A stretch of DNA of 64,000 bases from Sphagnum compactum (GCA_965153455.1 OZ234501.1:7998001-8062000), one strand, 5' to 3'. Numbered from the stretch's first letter, positions 36,011-50,837 are shown. Notes: generated from the sequence alone by a model not told the origin. A program made the numbers and translations.

Positions 36011-39000
36011 AAGGTTGGATGAAGTGCATCTATAGCTTGATAATTATGTAATTATCTAAGGGTTTAACATAGGTAACTTATTAAGTGGTGGGGTTTCATA
36101 ATTTAATAACAATTTAGTGATTTATTACCAATTAGTTATGGTTTCAATTAATGTGCATGATTCAAACACGATGATTCATTACAAAAATTTGAACACACAT
36201 TAATATGCATAGTTTAAATATGATGAATCGATAAAAAAGCCAGGACACAAATTAATATGCATATTTAAGTATGATGAATCATTAAAATAATTATGTTATA
36301 AATTAATGTGCCCATGTTGAATCACATGGTGAGTTACATGAGGTCTAAAGTTTTTAAAACTTTCTTATTTTTTATTTCTATTTTTTATATATAAGTGCAC
36401 TTGATAAGAAGAACTTGTTGTAAAAGGTTGAAAAGTTTATAAAATAGACTTATGAAAGAAAATTGAAAGATTGATTTTCAAAAGTTTTGACATGGCTTGT
36501 GACTATGTAAAATCCTTGGTAGGCAAGATGAATATGGCATAATAGTATATATATGTGTGTGTGTGTGAATAAACATTTGTGAAAACAAGAATATAAATTT
36601 TCATAACTATGTAAAAAAAAATACATAGTTTTGATCCTATACCTATTTGTTCTTCACACACTTATCATTGTTGGATGCCTATGTGAGCTAATATTTTTTC
36701 ACATACATTTTATGAGCTCCATTGATTTCAAAATTGCACATCCCAATAATGTTTGTTAACTTCTAAAACTTAGTGCCAAATCCTTTAAGGAATAGGTTGT
36801 ATGGTTGTTTTGCAATCCGACATTCCTTCTGAATGTTTTCACAAGATTCGTTCCTTTAGGTCACAAATTTGGCTAAATCGTTGTAGGGATGATTGCCACT
36901 TTGGCTACAAACAAAAAATCCTAAAAAAGAACACTGGAACTTATGGCCAATGATAATAGCCATTTTGTTACCTATTCCATTAAGGTTTCTTGAGGTAACT
37001 AGGGCTAGGATTGTGGGCCTGTAGATGATGATGTCCCTAGCTTTTAAATTTAGGCCAAGGTCTTGATACACCTTTCCATAAAGGTTGGGTGCAAGTCATA
37101 AACAACTTGACTTTGGTGAGAAGTTGCAGGTCCAGGTCAAACAATTTTCTTCCTCTCAATCAGCTGAACTAAATTTGTTCTATGACAGCCTCGTTTCCTG
37201 CTTCCTACCCCAAGAAAAAAAGGGGTTTTGGTATCTGATACTGGGCCCCAACCTCTAAACAATTACCCAACACATCAATCTTAGTTTTAAATCAAGGTCA
37301 CAGTGGCACAAGATGTATCCAAGAACATGGAGTTTTCATTTGTAGGGTAATGCCCCAGCCCAAGGGCATTGCATGGCATGAAACTTGACACTTTTTTTAC
37401 CGTCATACCCAGCGGGTACCAGATGGGCACCCACCAAATATCACAGTAAAAAACTCAAACAAAGTAACACAGCCATTCCAAAAACCAAACACCTAGGGTA
37501 GCCTGCCCTGTGACCGAACATCATGTAAGACTGAACACTTTATTAATATCTTCCTAATCTCTTCTTCTTCATTTTGAGTGATTGAACACGTTATGGGAGC
37601 GCTAACTTGAGCTCTCCCATTGGTCTTTGAACAGCAGAGGCAAAGGAGTAATTATAGAAGAGCACGAAGAAAAATAAGCTTTTCGAAAGTTATTAAACGC
37701 GTTTTTCTTATCTTTTCTTCTCTTCTACCCCTCTTACTTTCAATGCTCATAACTTTCTCATTTCTTCTTCAATTTAAGTGATTTAAAGTGCTATAAGAGT
37801 TATTATCGACAAATCATCTTAGAACCATAAAGGCAATAGAGTGACTTTCAAAGATTTTTTTGCGTGTTTGATAATAGTCTTGATAACTGTTCAGTGGTTT
37901 TTAGTTTCCACCATTTGACCCCCCTACTTTGGAGGGTCACATCTGACTCAATTCTTCATCTTTTTCAACGAGTCAACTTTCTGTGGGTGAGCAAAAAAAA
38001 GTAGGGCTAAAATTCCTCTTCTGGCATGAAATTCAAAGGAGCACTCTCCAGAAATTTGCAGACCTCTGAGACACTAAGTGTTCGGTGACCGGCCTGGCTA
38101 CCCTACCTCTAGGGGCATTTCACTTTTCGAAATGCCCACTTGCTCCTACTGCCTCATCACCAGATGTAAAGTGCCCTACATTTGAATTGCCACAAAACGC
38201 AGAGTGTTTTGTAATGAATCCTCAACCTTCCATTTGATTGAAGACATCATCATTAAGATCTCACAGGCAGGCAGGCATTCTGTCTGGGAAACTCACATGC
38301 AGGTGGAACAAGCCCTACAAGCCCCATTCCATAATGCTCAAGTAAGTTCTAAGTTGAAAAAGTTGTACATCAAGAAGTAATTTGGCAAAAGAAATCCAGG
38401 ACTTTACCTAGTATTGGGGACACGAATTTGGGAAAAAGACCAAAGTAGCCATTTAGGATGTGAACATATTCCCAAAAGTAATGCTGAAATATTAGTAGTC
38501 AATTTGCATAGCACATTCTCGAAGAGCGAAGGGCTCGATGTCAGATGATAGACCTATTGAAATGAATGACTTGACTCGAATGATACTCAATATGAAATTT
38601 ACTTGCTAGATGGGATTTGAAAGAGTGGCTGACTCATATTTCATAGTCACGAGTTTCTGTTTCTTGCAAAGCACATTGGGTAAACTTCTCAACTCCATAA
38701 ATAGTGCCCCAAGTTGACATTGCTGGCAAAGGATTTTGTGTAGGGTAATGCCCTGCACGCCAAGCGCCGGTATTTGGGGAACACCCCACCCCCAGGGTGG
38801 TGCACAAGTGTGTAAAATTCAACTAAAGTTTTACTTTTAAAAATTGTTTACCGTGATACCAGGTATCATTGGGTATCATGACTTTACGAAAAGGTAAAGT
38901 AACTTGGGCATTTTGAAAAGTGAAACACCAAACCGCCTCTGCAGGCATTGCGCCTTTAGAAATGCCAATCGCACTCTTTGATTACATCAAATAAGGCAAG

Positions 39001-41050
39001 CTCCATTTCGACTACCAAATACTTCTGAGGCCTTTACCAGTGTGGGGGCGGGTATTTGTTTTTTTCTAATAGCCAGGACTGGGTATTTGAAAATGAAAAA
39101 CACAAAAAACAGCCCGTCTGATTCTTTAGTTTTAGTTGATTTAAAGAACCACCTGGGTCTGGGTCTTAAAAACCCAAACAGGTGCAGTCATGAGGTGGGG
39201 CAGGGGTTAAGGTATGTGATCAACCAGGTATATTGCTTGGTTCTTTCCAAAAAAAACCAGACGGGTACAAAAATGTTTTTTCATCAGGGTTATTGGCAGA
39301 CCCCTTAAAAACACATGTCGAGTCTTTATCAATGTCCTACAAGGCCAGGTCTCTTTTTCAACTCTTTAAGGCTTTGACAAACAGTCTTAAATCTTTTAAG
39401 CTTACAAGGTAAGAGTTCTTTTTTCTTTGCAATAGGAAGGTAGCACAATCCAGATATGACAAGGTTAAATTGATCTGGGTTTTTTAAAAACACCTCTTCT
39501 CCCTAGGTTGGGTCTGGTTATGAATATTTTAAAAATTTAAATCATTGGTTACGAGGTGAAGGTAGGTGTTCACTTTCAATAAATGTCAAGTAGGGTTTAG
39601 GATCCGAGTTTTTGAAAAAGTAAGACCGGCAAACATATATGCATATATTGATCTAATACCCGGTTAATACTTATAAGAAAAAAATACTTGCCCCACACTA
39701 ATTTACCAATGTTGTGCGGGTATATTTTTGACCTAGATATGCCCACCATATACATTAATAGGGTATATTATATAACCTAACCTATTTTTTGAAAATTGAT
39801 ATACCTTAAACTTATTCATACCCTGTTTTATCAAAAATGACATAACCTAAGCCTATTCACATTCTTTTTCAAGTGTTTGACTCATGCATATCCGGGGACA
39901 AATATATTTCAAAGATGGGGTATATAAGGTTTAGGGTAAATAGGGGTTTACACCTATATAACCTATCCCTTACCTGACTATACCCTTAATTAACCCCCTA
40001 TAACCCCAAGCCTAAAATCTACCTATTCCATGTAAGGTTGAAGCCTAAATGTCAAATTTTGTAGAAAGTTTAAGGTTTACAATTGATATCTTTGTCAAAT
40101 GATCACTTTGAGCTTTTTGGTGCTTGAAATGAATGTTGATGTTGTTTTTCCAAACCTTTGATTGTCTTTTTGAAGTCATTGAACTTCAAGTGCCTCCATT
40201 TAAAATAGGTGATCATTAAGTAACAAGGTTGGAGCATTTGTTTTTGCTAGATGTTGCTACACACAATTTTTTGCAATTTTTGATTTGATCTTCTATTTTA
40301 TAGAATCGTATTGTTGTCAAGTTGTTATTGTCTTGTTCTCTTGTTGCATTACAATCACAATGTTAGTTAAATCATCCTTGAAAAGCTTAAAGCTCTAATT
40401 CTTGCTATTCAAACCCAAGGCGACATGCCATCACCACTTGATGTTGTTGTTGCAAACTCTTTGTTTGGCAAGTTTATGACCATGATCGCAACAACAAATC
40501 ATGAAATCAAATTCTAGGAGCAACTAGCTACATTTTGCGAACAAGCAATATTTTGGATTCCTTGGGGTCGAAAATCTTGTCCATGGACCTTTTACAAGGG
40601 TATATGCACTTTAGGGTGGACCAAAAAGGGCAAATGCAAACTCCTCAAAAGTACATTTTTTTTGTTTTTCAGTCGTTGGACGATTATTATGTGTGTCAAA
40701 CAAGAAAATATTAGCCGTATGATCTAAATAGTGGTTTTATATCCAGTCATCCAATAAGGCAAACTGTGCATAGGTAAGATAAGACACAATAAAAAAAAAT
40801 TCAAAATTTGGCTATATGTGTCAAGACCATGGTTGCCATTTCCATGTCATGAAAGTCATCTATCACATGGGTTTGTCTAATCATTGCCGGGCACTTTCAT
40901 GAATTTTTTGTTTTCATATTCAATATCACATTTTCTTGTCTTTGTACTCATTCCAGGGAATATGCGTAAGTTTGTTGTTGACCTTGCAAAAATAGCACGA
41001 ATAAGTTTGTTGTCTACCTTGCAAAAATAGCATGTATAGAGGGAATCATC
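36011..41050. other. Spacer with diverged short repeats, no gene seen
   Basis: Related segments starting TGTAGGGTAATGCCC lie at 37343 and 38739. Each is followed by a TTTACCGT.ATACC..GGTA block and AACACC/AACACCTAGGG or ACCAAACCGCC, and there is a CGGCCTGGCTACCCTACCTC block at 38092. 39640-40030 is rich in TATACCCTA/TAACCTA words. No open frame carries a recognisable domain. Confidence 0.4.
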
Positions 41051-42600
41051 ATGACAAAGGTTCTACCCATGAATAATGGCAAGTTAGGCGACAAGGTAGA
41101 GACATTGAAGAATCCTAAAACAAAGGGAGATTATGGCATTTCTCTAGCAAAGAAACCAAGCTTTGTTGCTTCCTTGTATGTAGCAATTATTCGGCTAGGA
41201 GATGGAGGCGTGATGACCCACAAGCATTTTGCAGAAGACTACAATTTGAAATGTGAGGGTCTTAGTCCAAAACAAGTGAGGGTGCCGAAAGATGTAAGCT
41301 TAGAGGATATTTCCAAGTTTTTTGGGCCAACCATCAATAAAAAAGGTTATAGTTATGTTCATTCAAATGATCTAGAGTTCATTGAAAAGGTAGAATCTTT
41401 ATGGATGATAATACACCAAAAACCCTACCTTCCATCATCACAATTGATTTATTTAGGAATGGCCAGAAGGCTAGCTTGTGAGAAAATGGGGAAGGCTATG
41501 AATTGGGCAGTGTATGGTGAATGGACAAATAGAAAACAGTAGAGGCACAAGCAAAGAAACGAGCAAGCTATGAAGCTTGTAAGTTTAAATGAAGAAGGAA
41601 ACAACAAATAGTACTTAGATTACGAAGGTGAAGAACGTGGTGGAATGTCAAACGTCGAAGGTTTTTGTTATTCTTGACTTTTGACCAAAATTTGCATTGA
41701 ACTTACAATTTTCCTTGGGAATTGAACTTGTTGTGCATTTACAAAAATTTTGTAATGTCTAGGTTCTTAAAGTGGTTTAAACTTGCTTGAAAGATCTAAG
41801 TTCTTATTTTTGGCAACAGCTCTTTGGGCAGCAACTCCTTGGACAACAACTCCATCGACAATAGTTGATGAAGAGTTGCAACTATATCTTGCAAAGAAAG
41901 AAACAAGAGTTCAAAATGTAGAAAGTAAATTAGCTACAGCAAATCACAAGAAAATAGAGGCGAAAGTTTTTGTTGTAAAAGCACAATATCAACTTCAAGA
42001 TTGCAACCACCTCATCTCTATTGCACAAGCAACCATGGTTGCTCTAGAAAAGGAATTAAAACATGTGTTCGAGATGTGGAGAAGGAGGTTGTGCAAAAAA
42101 AAATTGATGCACAGAAAATTGTTCTTGGATTGGTCTCTTCCTTGTTAAAGACTACTACTTCAGTGACTGAAAAGGTGGCTAAGGATTCAAAAGTGGCAGG
42201 GAGTTCTCTGTATGCTTTGGAAGAAAAAGTTGTTGCATACAGATGCCACCACTTAGTAATAAAAGCACATGTATGCAGGATTGTGAATGGTTCATTCAAA
42301 GGTCCTTGTTTTTCCATGCCCTTAAATTTTGTGGATTATTATGATATGGGTTTGCCCACTTGTTTGTGGGTAGAAAAATGTCCATTTTGTGGTTTGGCAT
42401 TTGAGCCCTTGTGGGCAGGAAAAATTACTTCTTGTAAACATGTGTACCATGACTAGTGTGCACATGTGCATTTCAACATGTCCACTAAATGTGTAACTTC
42501 ACTGTGTGGAGAGGAAATGCATGAAGGATGGTGGAAAGTTGTTGGAATTTTGAAGCCTAGAATTGAACTAGTACTTCCACCTCATTATAAGCAAGGCTGA
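41051..42600 (+). pseudogene. Decayed ORF cluster with C-terminal RING-like Cys/His region
   Basis: The first frame, 41051-41542 (163 codons), contains RVPKDVSLEDISKFFGPTIN and SQLIYLGMARRLACEKMG. After a gap, a coiled-coil-like frame (41783-42060: LQLYLAKKETRVQNVESKLA) shifts by one base in the A-run near 42058-42064. It goes on as CVRDVEKEVVQKKIDAQKIV. The end reads CPFCGLAFEPLWAGKITSCK-H-Y-H, a TAG stop, then CAHVHFNMSTKCVTSLCGEE. The Cys/His order (CxxC, CxHxxHxxC, CxxxxC) recalls a RING-type zinc finger, and the TAG at 42455-42457 replaces a residue within it. The frameshift and stop mark it as a pseudogene. I do not know the family; it is more likely transposon- or repeat-derived than a host gene. 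Confidence 0.5.
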
Positions 42601-44340
42601 CAATTCAAAGGATCATTTGCAAATTCCCAAGGACTTTAACCTACACTACCAATCTTGCATTAAACAACTAGTTGAGGGTAGCACGTGTATGTAAAATGCC
42701 ATGAAATCTACGGTCAAAGTGCACATTGAATTTCCATATGGATACAAAGTCTATCTACACATTGTCCATTATTTATGTGGTTATCAAGGATTTGGGTGCA
42801 ATTGGGGACTGTTGTCCACAAATAATCAAATCAACTATTATAAGAGTCCATAAATTAGTAATTTGTTGAGAACCAATTAGGTGTGAATGGAATTTTTGGT
42901 CCATTCATGTCCAATAAAAGTTCATACCTAAAAGAAATTAGAACAATATTAATGTAGAATCAATGTTGTCTATGGACTCTAGTAGTTAATATCTCTAGGG
43001 GATGAAAGCATGAATAGGGGGACTGTTTGGACTGTCACACTTGTAATTATTATGGATTACATACAAATGTAAAATTTAAAGCCATGTTCAAAATTAACAT
43101 TATCAAATTTTTAATTATTCATGTTGTCATAAACTTTAATGGGAATCATCACAAAAAAATTGGATAAATTATAAGAAGATTATGGACTCATAATGGACTT
43201 TTGAAATGACAACATTATGCTTGTCACACACAAAAAATGAAAAATGTGGACTCAAAAAATACATCAAAGTAGTGTCAAAATAAAAATTAAAAAACAAAGC
43301 ATCATCAAATAAAAAATTGATTAGTGAAGTGCATTGAAAATTTCTTAACATATATATTTCTAATTTTTAAGAATTTTAAATCATGTGATTATTATATATT
43401 ATATCCTCGGGAGTATTTTCACATTAAATTTTTTAATCTTTTGCATGGATTTTTTTATCAATCACATGTTTAGGGATATTCATAGGTTGGCTTATTAATA
43501 TTTATGATTAAAAGCATAAAAGATAATTATAGGATTTATGCTTTGATAATTGTTAAAATTGCAAAAACAATCACTAGTGTTAGATTATGGACTCTCAAAT
43601 GCCACTTTTGAAACACCTAACCATGCTTCCACCCCATGATATTCTGGTTGTAGTCCATGAACTACCACTTTAATACATTATACTTAAACAAATTGAATAC
43701 TATATAGACTTCAATGTACATTAACCCGACACCATAGTCCATGTGAAAGTTTGAACGTTACTAAATCTGGATTGTTTGGACTTCAATGTACATAATGTCC
43801 AATCATAATCCATTTGAAATTTATCCTAACTATGGATTTTCTGAACTTCATTGTGAGATTATTATACAATAATGTCCATCCAAAGTCTTGTAAAAGGTAT
43901 TGTGGGAATCATTTTTTTTGTATAAGGACTTTTGTGTGAACATCCATGCCATATTTGATTCCTATCTAGTTGTACAATATTGTGTAGCTTTTTAATGTCA
44001 TTGTATATGGATTGTAATTGTGTTTCAACATTGTATTAACACGTGGATCTTATTTTCCACAAGTTGTGTTATTCTAGGTAGTAAAGGCAAGAGACCTGAG
44101 CACACATCCATTTACTTATTAGGAACACAACCTTCAATTTTCAAGGGGACCACTATGCATGGGCTTGTTGGTCAGCTCAACAAAACATCGGACATGAGTC
44201 CCAATGTGGGTAGCATACACTTGCTGCCCCAAACTCAATAGCACCCAGTGGACATTACTGAAATTAATAGTCCACAACAACCCAAGCCCTGCAAGCTACA
44301 TGTGCATAATGTAGTTGAAGAAGTTCTTACAAGTGACAAA
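42601..44340. other. Spacer with weak internal repeats
   Basis: Near 43695-43860 the words GACTTCAATGTACAT, CATAGTCCAT and AATGTCCA recur two to three times at about 75-90 bp spacing. No gene seen. Confidence 0.4.
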
Positions 44341-44840
44341 AGGTCACAACTATAAAGAAAAAGTTGTAGATGGTGGACAATGACATGGAAAAGGCATCGG
44401 GACAAGAGGATGTGAAATCTGATAGTGAATCTAAGTAGGCAAATGATGTTGTAGAAGTAGATACAGAAGATGAGGATGATCATGGTGGCCAGCCACAAGG
44501 AAATGGGAAGAAGAGGAAACCTTTCCATGGCACTAAGATGGATGAAAATGCTAATGATCACTTTGAGGATCCACCTTCAAGGGTAGAAAAACAAGGTGGA
44601 AATGAAAAACATATTGCTAAAAAATCTATGAGCAAAGCAACTCACCTGCAAAAAAGACCAAAAATAAGAAAGGTCCACTATTTGAAAAAACATCCACTGC
44701 AAAAACCATTCAACAAGCAACAAAACAACTTCAAGCTCGAAAGTGTAAAACACATACACTCAAGTGAAGTCATGACATATGGATCATGTACAGAAACATG
44801 GTATATTTCTTGGCTACCATTTGGTCTTGAAATGGTATGA
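44341..44840 (+). pseudogene. Fragment encoding an acidic then Lys-rich segment
   Basis: A + strand reading through one stop (about 44436) gives an acidic stretch (SGQEDVKSDSESK, then VEVDTEDEDDHGGQ). This runs into a basic stretch (GNGKKRKPFHG, KKSMSKATHLQKRPKIRKV). It has the composition of a nuclear protein linker and may be another piece of the repeat-derived cluster upstream. No domain is recognised. Confidence 0.25.
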
Positions 44841-46489
44841 ATAAAATTGCATTAACCATGTTCTTTTGTTGTTGACCATGATGTGTTCTCTAATATTTGG
44901 CATTAGGATTAATGTGATGTTATGTTCACATGCACATGATGTTTAAAATGGGGTTATGCCAAAGTTGTTATTGTTGTTGTTGCACCACCACCAGGAGCCA
45001 CTATGCCTAACAATGGAAGCAATTCATTAAGGAGCCTTCATCATATCTACAACTTCTTTTTGGTGGCAAACATCTAAGTATGGTAATTTAAAAACATTTG
45101 TCCATGTGGATGTAATGGATTTACTGGTGTAACTTAAATTTTGGCAAATTGCTACGACGAGGAAGAAAAAGAAGAAGAAGAGATTTGAAAGTTGGTAGCA
45201 GTGGTGGTGCTTCTTCTTCCAGCCACAAGTCCTCACTCGAGTGGCCTAGGAAAGCAGCCAAGGTGAAGCCTAGCTTTTGGTCAATAGACAAGGAACATAG
45301 ATGGCTAGTGCAAGGATGGTAACCAAATTTGTGGACATAGATACATACTTGAAAATTACTATTGCATTGAACTTCAACAACGAGATGGATGTTGTGGGGA
45401 ATTCTGCAACTCTGTAAGAAATTGGTGAAGATTTTGCATGTTGTAAAAGATATCATAATCGTGTTTAGAACAAAAATGATTTACTTGATCTTTTTGCAGC
45501 TTCAAACACAAAGAAGAAAGGTGTGTGAATCTTTGTTGTCATAATTTCACTATTTCTCATGTTTGAAACCTAGGTTCTTGGACTAGAACCAAGTGATGGA
45601 AACAACATGGTTAGTTTACCTTTCTTTATGGAACATTTGTGCAATCAGCACAAGGGTGGTTACCACTTGTTGACCACATTTTTATTATCTTGATTCAATG
45701 TTACAATAACATTTGGATCTACAACACCACGGCTGCCATTGTTTCTCATATAGTGATGATTATATCAATGAACTTCAAATGAAAGTATCGTTTTTTTCTA
45801 CTTGTAATGCCTGAGCTTCATGTCTCTATTCAACTCAATGGATTCTGAAACAACTTGCCATCGTGCCTCTACAAATTGGAGTTGAGCATTGCATAGGGTA
45901 GGAAAATAATGTTCCCTTTTCCATAACAAAATGCAAGACATGAAATCAACACAACCTCCCCACCAGAACAACTTAGAAAGACATTCTCTGGATTGGATAG
46001 TAATTTTTTTTTTTCTATTTAGATCACTCTCTACATGTTTATGCCATCATTTCATTCTAAAGTGCTGATGTAGTTCTGGATCTTTAGATGCCAAACCTGA
46101 AACATCAACCATCCATTTCACAACATATGGTAGAAAACAAATTGTTCTGTGGCACTCATTCTTTTAATATGGGATACTAAGAACAACATTTTCAAGAGCT
46201 TCTCAACATCTACTTAAAATAACCAAACTTACACCAATTGCACTACACTTGATTTGGGAGCCCATGCATCAACTACATATGTTTTGGAAAGTGCCATAGA
46301 AACATGAAATCTAAATGTTCATTCACATGCCAAAATGAACATTAGCTTTGCTCAAAAGCTTGTTGCAATAGATACAAAGGTCTCCATGTTCTCCATGTTC
46401 ACACCTCCTGTTATGATAGACATAGGTCATTGTTTCAAAAGATGGATTCCATTTTCAAATGGGACATTTGAAAGTGGATAACAAAATTT
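44841..46489. other. Spacer, no gene seen
   Basis: Short frames only; no repeat end or domain recognised up to the CACTA terminus at 46490. Confidence 0.4.
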
Positions 46490-47030
46490 CACTACTACAA
46501 AAGTGGGGTGCAGTCATTAGCCTAAATCACTATGGGACTTTAAAAATGAAATAAGTTCATTGCATTTTAGTGATTTCACCCTGGTTAAAGTTATTTCACT
46601 ATAATATCCTTATGTAAACATTGTGTTTCACTACTAGTTGACATAATTCACTATTATAATTAATTGTAATAAATAGGTTTATTTCTATGTTGTTTTAAAT
46701 ACCCTATATATGTTATTTTATGATATACCCTATATTATTTTAGGTTACTTTAGTTATTCTAACTTATACCCTATGTTATTATAAATTATTATACCTTAAA
46801 CTATTATACGTATTCTACCTTAAAGTATCCTAGTTAACATATTATAAGCTTTTAAGTTATTTTAAATTAAATTATTCAACTAACTTTAAGTTATACCTTA
46901 GGTTATTTTATTTTAAATTAATATATGTTATTTCAAATTATTCAAGGTCATTCTACTTTATGTTATTATAAGTTATTTTATCCCTAGTATAATAACTTAA
47001 AATAATCTAAAATAAAATATAATGACCTAA

Positions 47031-47941
47031 TGTCGCAACCCTAACCTTCGGCTTGCGACCAAAGCAAGGGCTTGCAAAGGTGCGGGCCAAGAGTGAGCTT
47101 GGGAGTCATATTTCATGCTCCCGGGAATGCAAGAGAATGTGAGGGAATGAACCCCGACACTCCCAAGTGAGCTCCCACTTTGGGAGTTGGAGTCCCAATG
47201 GATTCCCAAATTTTCATAGAGTAATTTCAGAGGTCACAACCCATTGGATTGAAGAGTTCTTTATATCATTGGAAATATCTTGGAATGTGATGTCTAAATG
47301 GGCTCGCATGACCCATTTGGATACTTAAAACATAAATTATGGCCAAAAGAAAGGCTGGGAGTCAAATTGGCAATTTGACTTCCGACCACTAAAAGTCGGG
47401 TATCGCCCCGATTCCCTTGCATGCAGGTGGCATGCCACATATTTTTGGAAAGCTCTCAATGAGAATACAACTTTGCTTTAGACCTCATCTCAATCGGAGG
47501 TCTGCACACAAAGTTATGGGCCTCCAAAATTGCGAAAGTCCCAATTTAGGGAATTTCGGGACTCCTACTTGGGAGTCCCAGGACAAAATGCCATTTGGGT
47601 GCTGGCCCCGTGGCCAAGCATAGAGTATACTATAAGGGGGAAGGTGGTGGCTTCCTCTTAGTCCGGGCCGTGGTGAGTTTTGTGAGTCCGTGTTTGCCCG
47701 TGGCTCGTCCGTGCACCAAAAGGGCTCAAACTATGCACTAACTAACTTGTTGTTTGGTTTGTGTAAGTTCATGTGAGTAATTAATGTTTGTCACCCTTCC
47801 TGATCCCCATCTCGGAGCTCCAGGACGCCCCTCTACCCCCAAAGTGCTACAAGCCAATGAACGTGCCCCAACTCCTTACTCTTCCGCTGTTTTCACCTTA
47901 GACTCACATTTGAGTCTATCAAAGAGTTTGGGGGCGCATCA
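47031..47941 (+). mobile_element. Solo LTR (911 bp) inserted in element A
   Basis: TGTCGCAACCC...GGGCGCATCA has TG...CA ends and is flanked by a perfect 5-bp duplication CCTAA (47026-47030 and 47942-47946). Removing it restores ATGACCTAAGGTAAAA as found in element B. It holds a TATA-like TACTATAAGGGGG (about 47627-47639), a likely U3/R region. No internal retrotransposon sequence is present, so it is a solo LTR left by recombination between the two LTRs. A relative in opposite orientation lies in element C. Confidence 0.92.
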
Positions 47942-47949
47942 CCTAAGGT

Positions 47950-48640
47950 AAAATAGCCTATAATAGCCAATAATAGCCTATCAAAAAAAATTTAAATAGC
48001 CTACAATAGAATAACTACTAATAACCTATGATAATATAATCTAAAATATCCAATACTAACTTAGAATAGTCACGAATAGTCATAATATAACATAAAATAA
48101 CCAACAATAATTTATAATACAATAGCCAACAATAGTCGTAATATAACCTAGAATAACCACCAATAACCATGAATAAAATAACCACTAATAGCCACCAATA
48201 AAATAACCACCATTAGCCATGAATAAAATAGGCACTAATAGGCACTAATAGCCACCAATAAAATAGCCATCAATAGCCACCAATAAAATAGCCAACCAAT
48301 AAAATAACCATTAATAACCTATGATAATTTAACCACCAATAGCCATTAATACAATAGCCACCAATAGCCACTAATAGCCTATGGTAATTTAGCCTAAAAT
48401 AACCATCTAATAGCCACCAATAGAATAGTTACTAATAGTCATTAATATAATAACCACCAATAGTCATTTATAGAATAACCACTAATAGCCACAATAAAAT
48501 AGTCATTAATATCCACCAATAAAATGGCTACCAATAGCCATTAATAGTCACCAATAGCCCCAATAAAAGAACAACCAATAGTCACCAATAAAATAACCAT
48601 TAATATCCATATATTAAAATTGTTTAGAATTGCCAAAAAT
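47950..48640. repeat. AATAGCCA-type minisatellite of element A
   Basis: Dozens of imperfect 11-12-bp words such as AATAGCCACCAATA and AAATAACCACTAAT, often paired to about 22-25 bp. The same array type occurs at the matching place in B (49420-50030) and inverted in C (58370-59450). Confidence 0.85.
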
Positions 48641-49419
48641 CTAGGGTGAAATAATCTACAATAGACAAAAGTAACTTAAGGTGAAATAGCCTACAATAGC
48701 CTAGAATTGCTAACAATAATATAAGGTGAAATAACCTTCAATAGCTGAAAGTAACACTACTACCAAAGTGGGGTGTAATTTATTAGCTTAAATCACTATG
48801 GGACCTTAAAAGTGAAATAACTTCATTGCATTTTACTGATTTCACCTAGTGAAAGTTATTTCATTATAATATCACTATGTAGACATCATGTTTCATTTTT
48901 AGTTTACATAATTCACTATTACAATTTACTATAACAAATAGGTTTATTTTTATGTTTTTAAAAATATTTTATCTATGTTACTTTATGATATACAATATAT
49001 TATTTTAAGCTACTTTAGTTATTCTAATTTATATTTTATGTTATTATAGGCTATTATTAGTTATACCCTAAATTATTATATGTTATTTTACCTTAAAGTA
49101 TCTTAACTAGTTTATTATAAGCTTTTAAATTATTTAAAATTAATTATTCAACTAATTTTAGGCTATACCTTCGGTTATTTTATTTAAAATTAATATATAT
49201 TATTTCAAGTTATACTTTAAATTATTCAAGGTCATTCTACTTAATGTTATTATAAATTATTTTATCCTAAGCATAATAACTTTAAAATAATCTAAAACAA
49301 AATATAATGACCTAAGGTAAAAATAACTTAGATTAGAAAATAATAACCTATGAAAAATAATTTTAAATACCCTACAATATAATAACTACCAAGAGCCTAT
49401 GATATTATAACATAGAATA

Positions 49420-50030
49420 TCAAACAATAATTTACAGTACAATAATCATCAATAGTTGTAATATAACATATAATAACCAACAGTAATTTATAATACAATA
49501 ACCATTAATAACCATTAATAAAATAGCCATCAATAACCACCAATAAAATAACCACCAATGGCTCACAACGAAATAATCACTAATGATCATTAATAGAATA
49601 GCCACAATAGCCATTAATAGAATAGCCACCAGTAGCCATTAATAGAATAGCCACCAGTAGCCATTAATAGAATAGCCACCAATAGTCGTTAATAGAATAG
49701 CCACCAGTAGCCATTAATAGAATAGCCACCAGTAGCCCTTAATAGAATAGCCACCAATAGCCATTAATATAATAGCCACTAGTAGCCACTAATAGAATAG
49801 CCATTAATAGAATAGCCACTAATAGCCATTAATACAATAGCCACTAGTAACCATTCATTTAACAGCCATTAATAGCCACCAATAGAATAACTATTAATGG
49901 CCATTAGTAAAATAACCACCAATAACTATTAATAGAATAACCACTAAAAAGCATTAATAGCCACAAATAGAATAGGTACCAATAGCCATTAATAACCACC
50001 AATAGCACTAATAAAAGAACAACCAATAGC
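49420..50030. repeat. AATAGCCA-type minisatellite of element B
   Basis: Best-preserved array. The word ATTAATAGAATAGCCACCAG followed by TAGCC repeats with a 25-26-bp period from 49590 to 49760, with decayed units on both sides. Confidence 0.9.
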
Positions 50031-50837
50031 CATATATTATAATTGTTTAGGATTGCCAAAAATAATCTAAGGTGAAATAATTTATAATAAACGAAAATAA
50101 CTTAAGCTGAAATAATTTTCAATAGCCAAAAGTAACTTATAATAGCTACAAGTAGTCTAAATTGAAATAATTTATAATAGCCAAAAATAACATAGAATAG
50201 ACAAAAAAACTTACAATAGCTGAAAATAGCCTAAGGTGAAATAAGTTAAAATAACCTAAAGTAATTTATAATAACTAAAAGTAGTTTAAATTAAAATAAT
50301 CTACAATAGCCAGAAAAACATAGAATAACAAAAAAACTTACAATAGCTGAAAATAGCCTAAGGTGAAATAAGTTAAAATAGCCAAAAATAATTTAAAATA
50401 GCCAAAAGTAGCAAAGGGTGAAATAGCCAAAAATAACCAAAAGTAATTTAGAATAACCATAACCATAAATAATGTAGGGTGAAATAATTTAAATTAATGA
50501 AAAATAGTCATATAATAATTGAAAGTAGTTTAACATAGGTAGTATTATTATATTAACAAAAAAAATCCATTTACTAAACCTTTTTTTTTTTTAAAGAATG
50601 GTCATTGAAATGTTATTAAATAATGATATTCAACTTTTTTTTTGTTCAAATGATTTTAAACTTTCAAAAGGAAATAAATGTAATTATGTACATTATTGAA
50701 TATTTTTAAAAAGTAAACTTGAATCATTTCATTTGAACAAAATCTCAATAAGATATGAATTTTCAAGGTTTATGTTTTTGTAATGTTTAAAATGAAGTAT
50801 TTGATAAATTGAATGTAATGTAACATATTATCATAAC

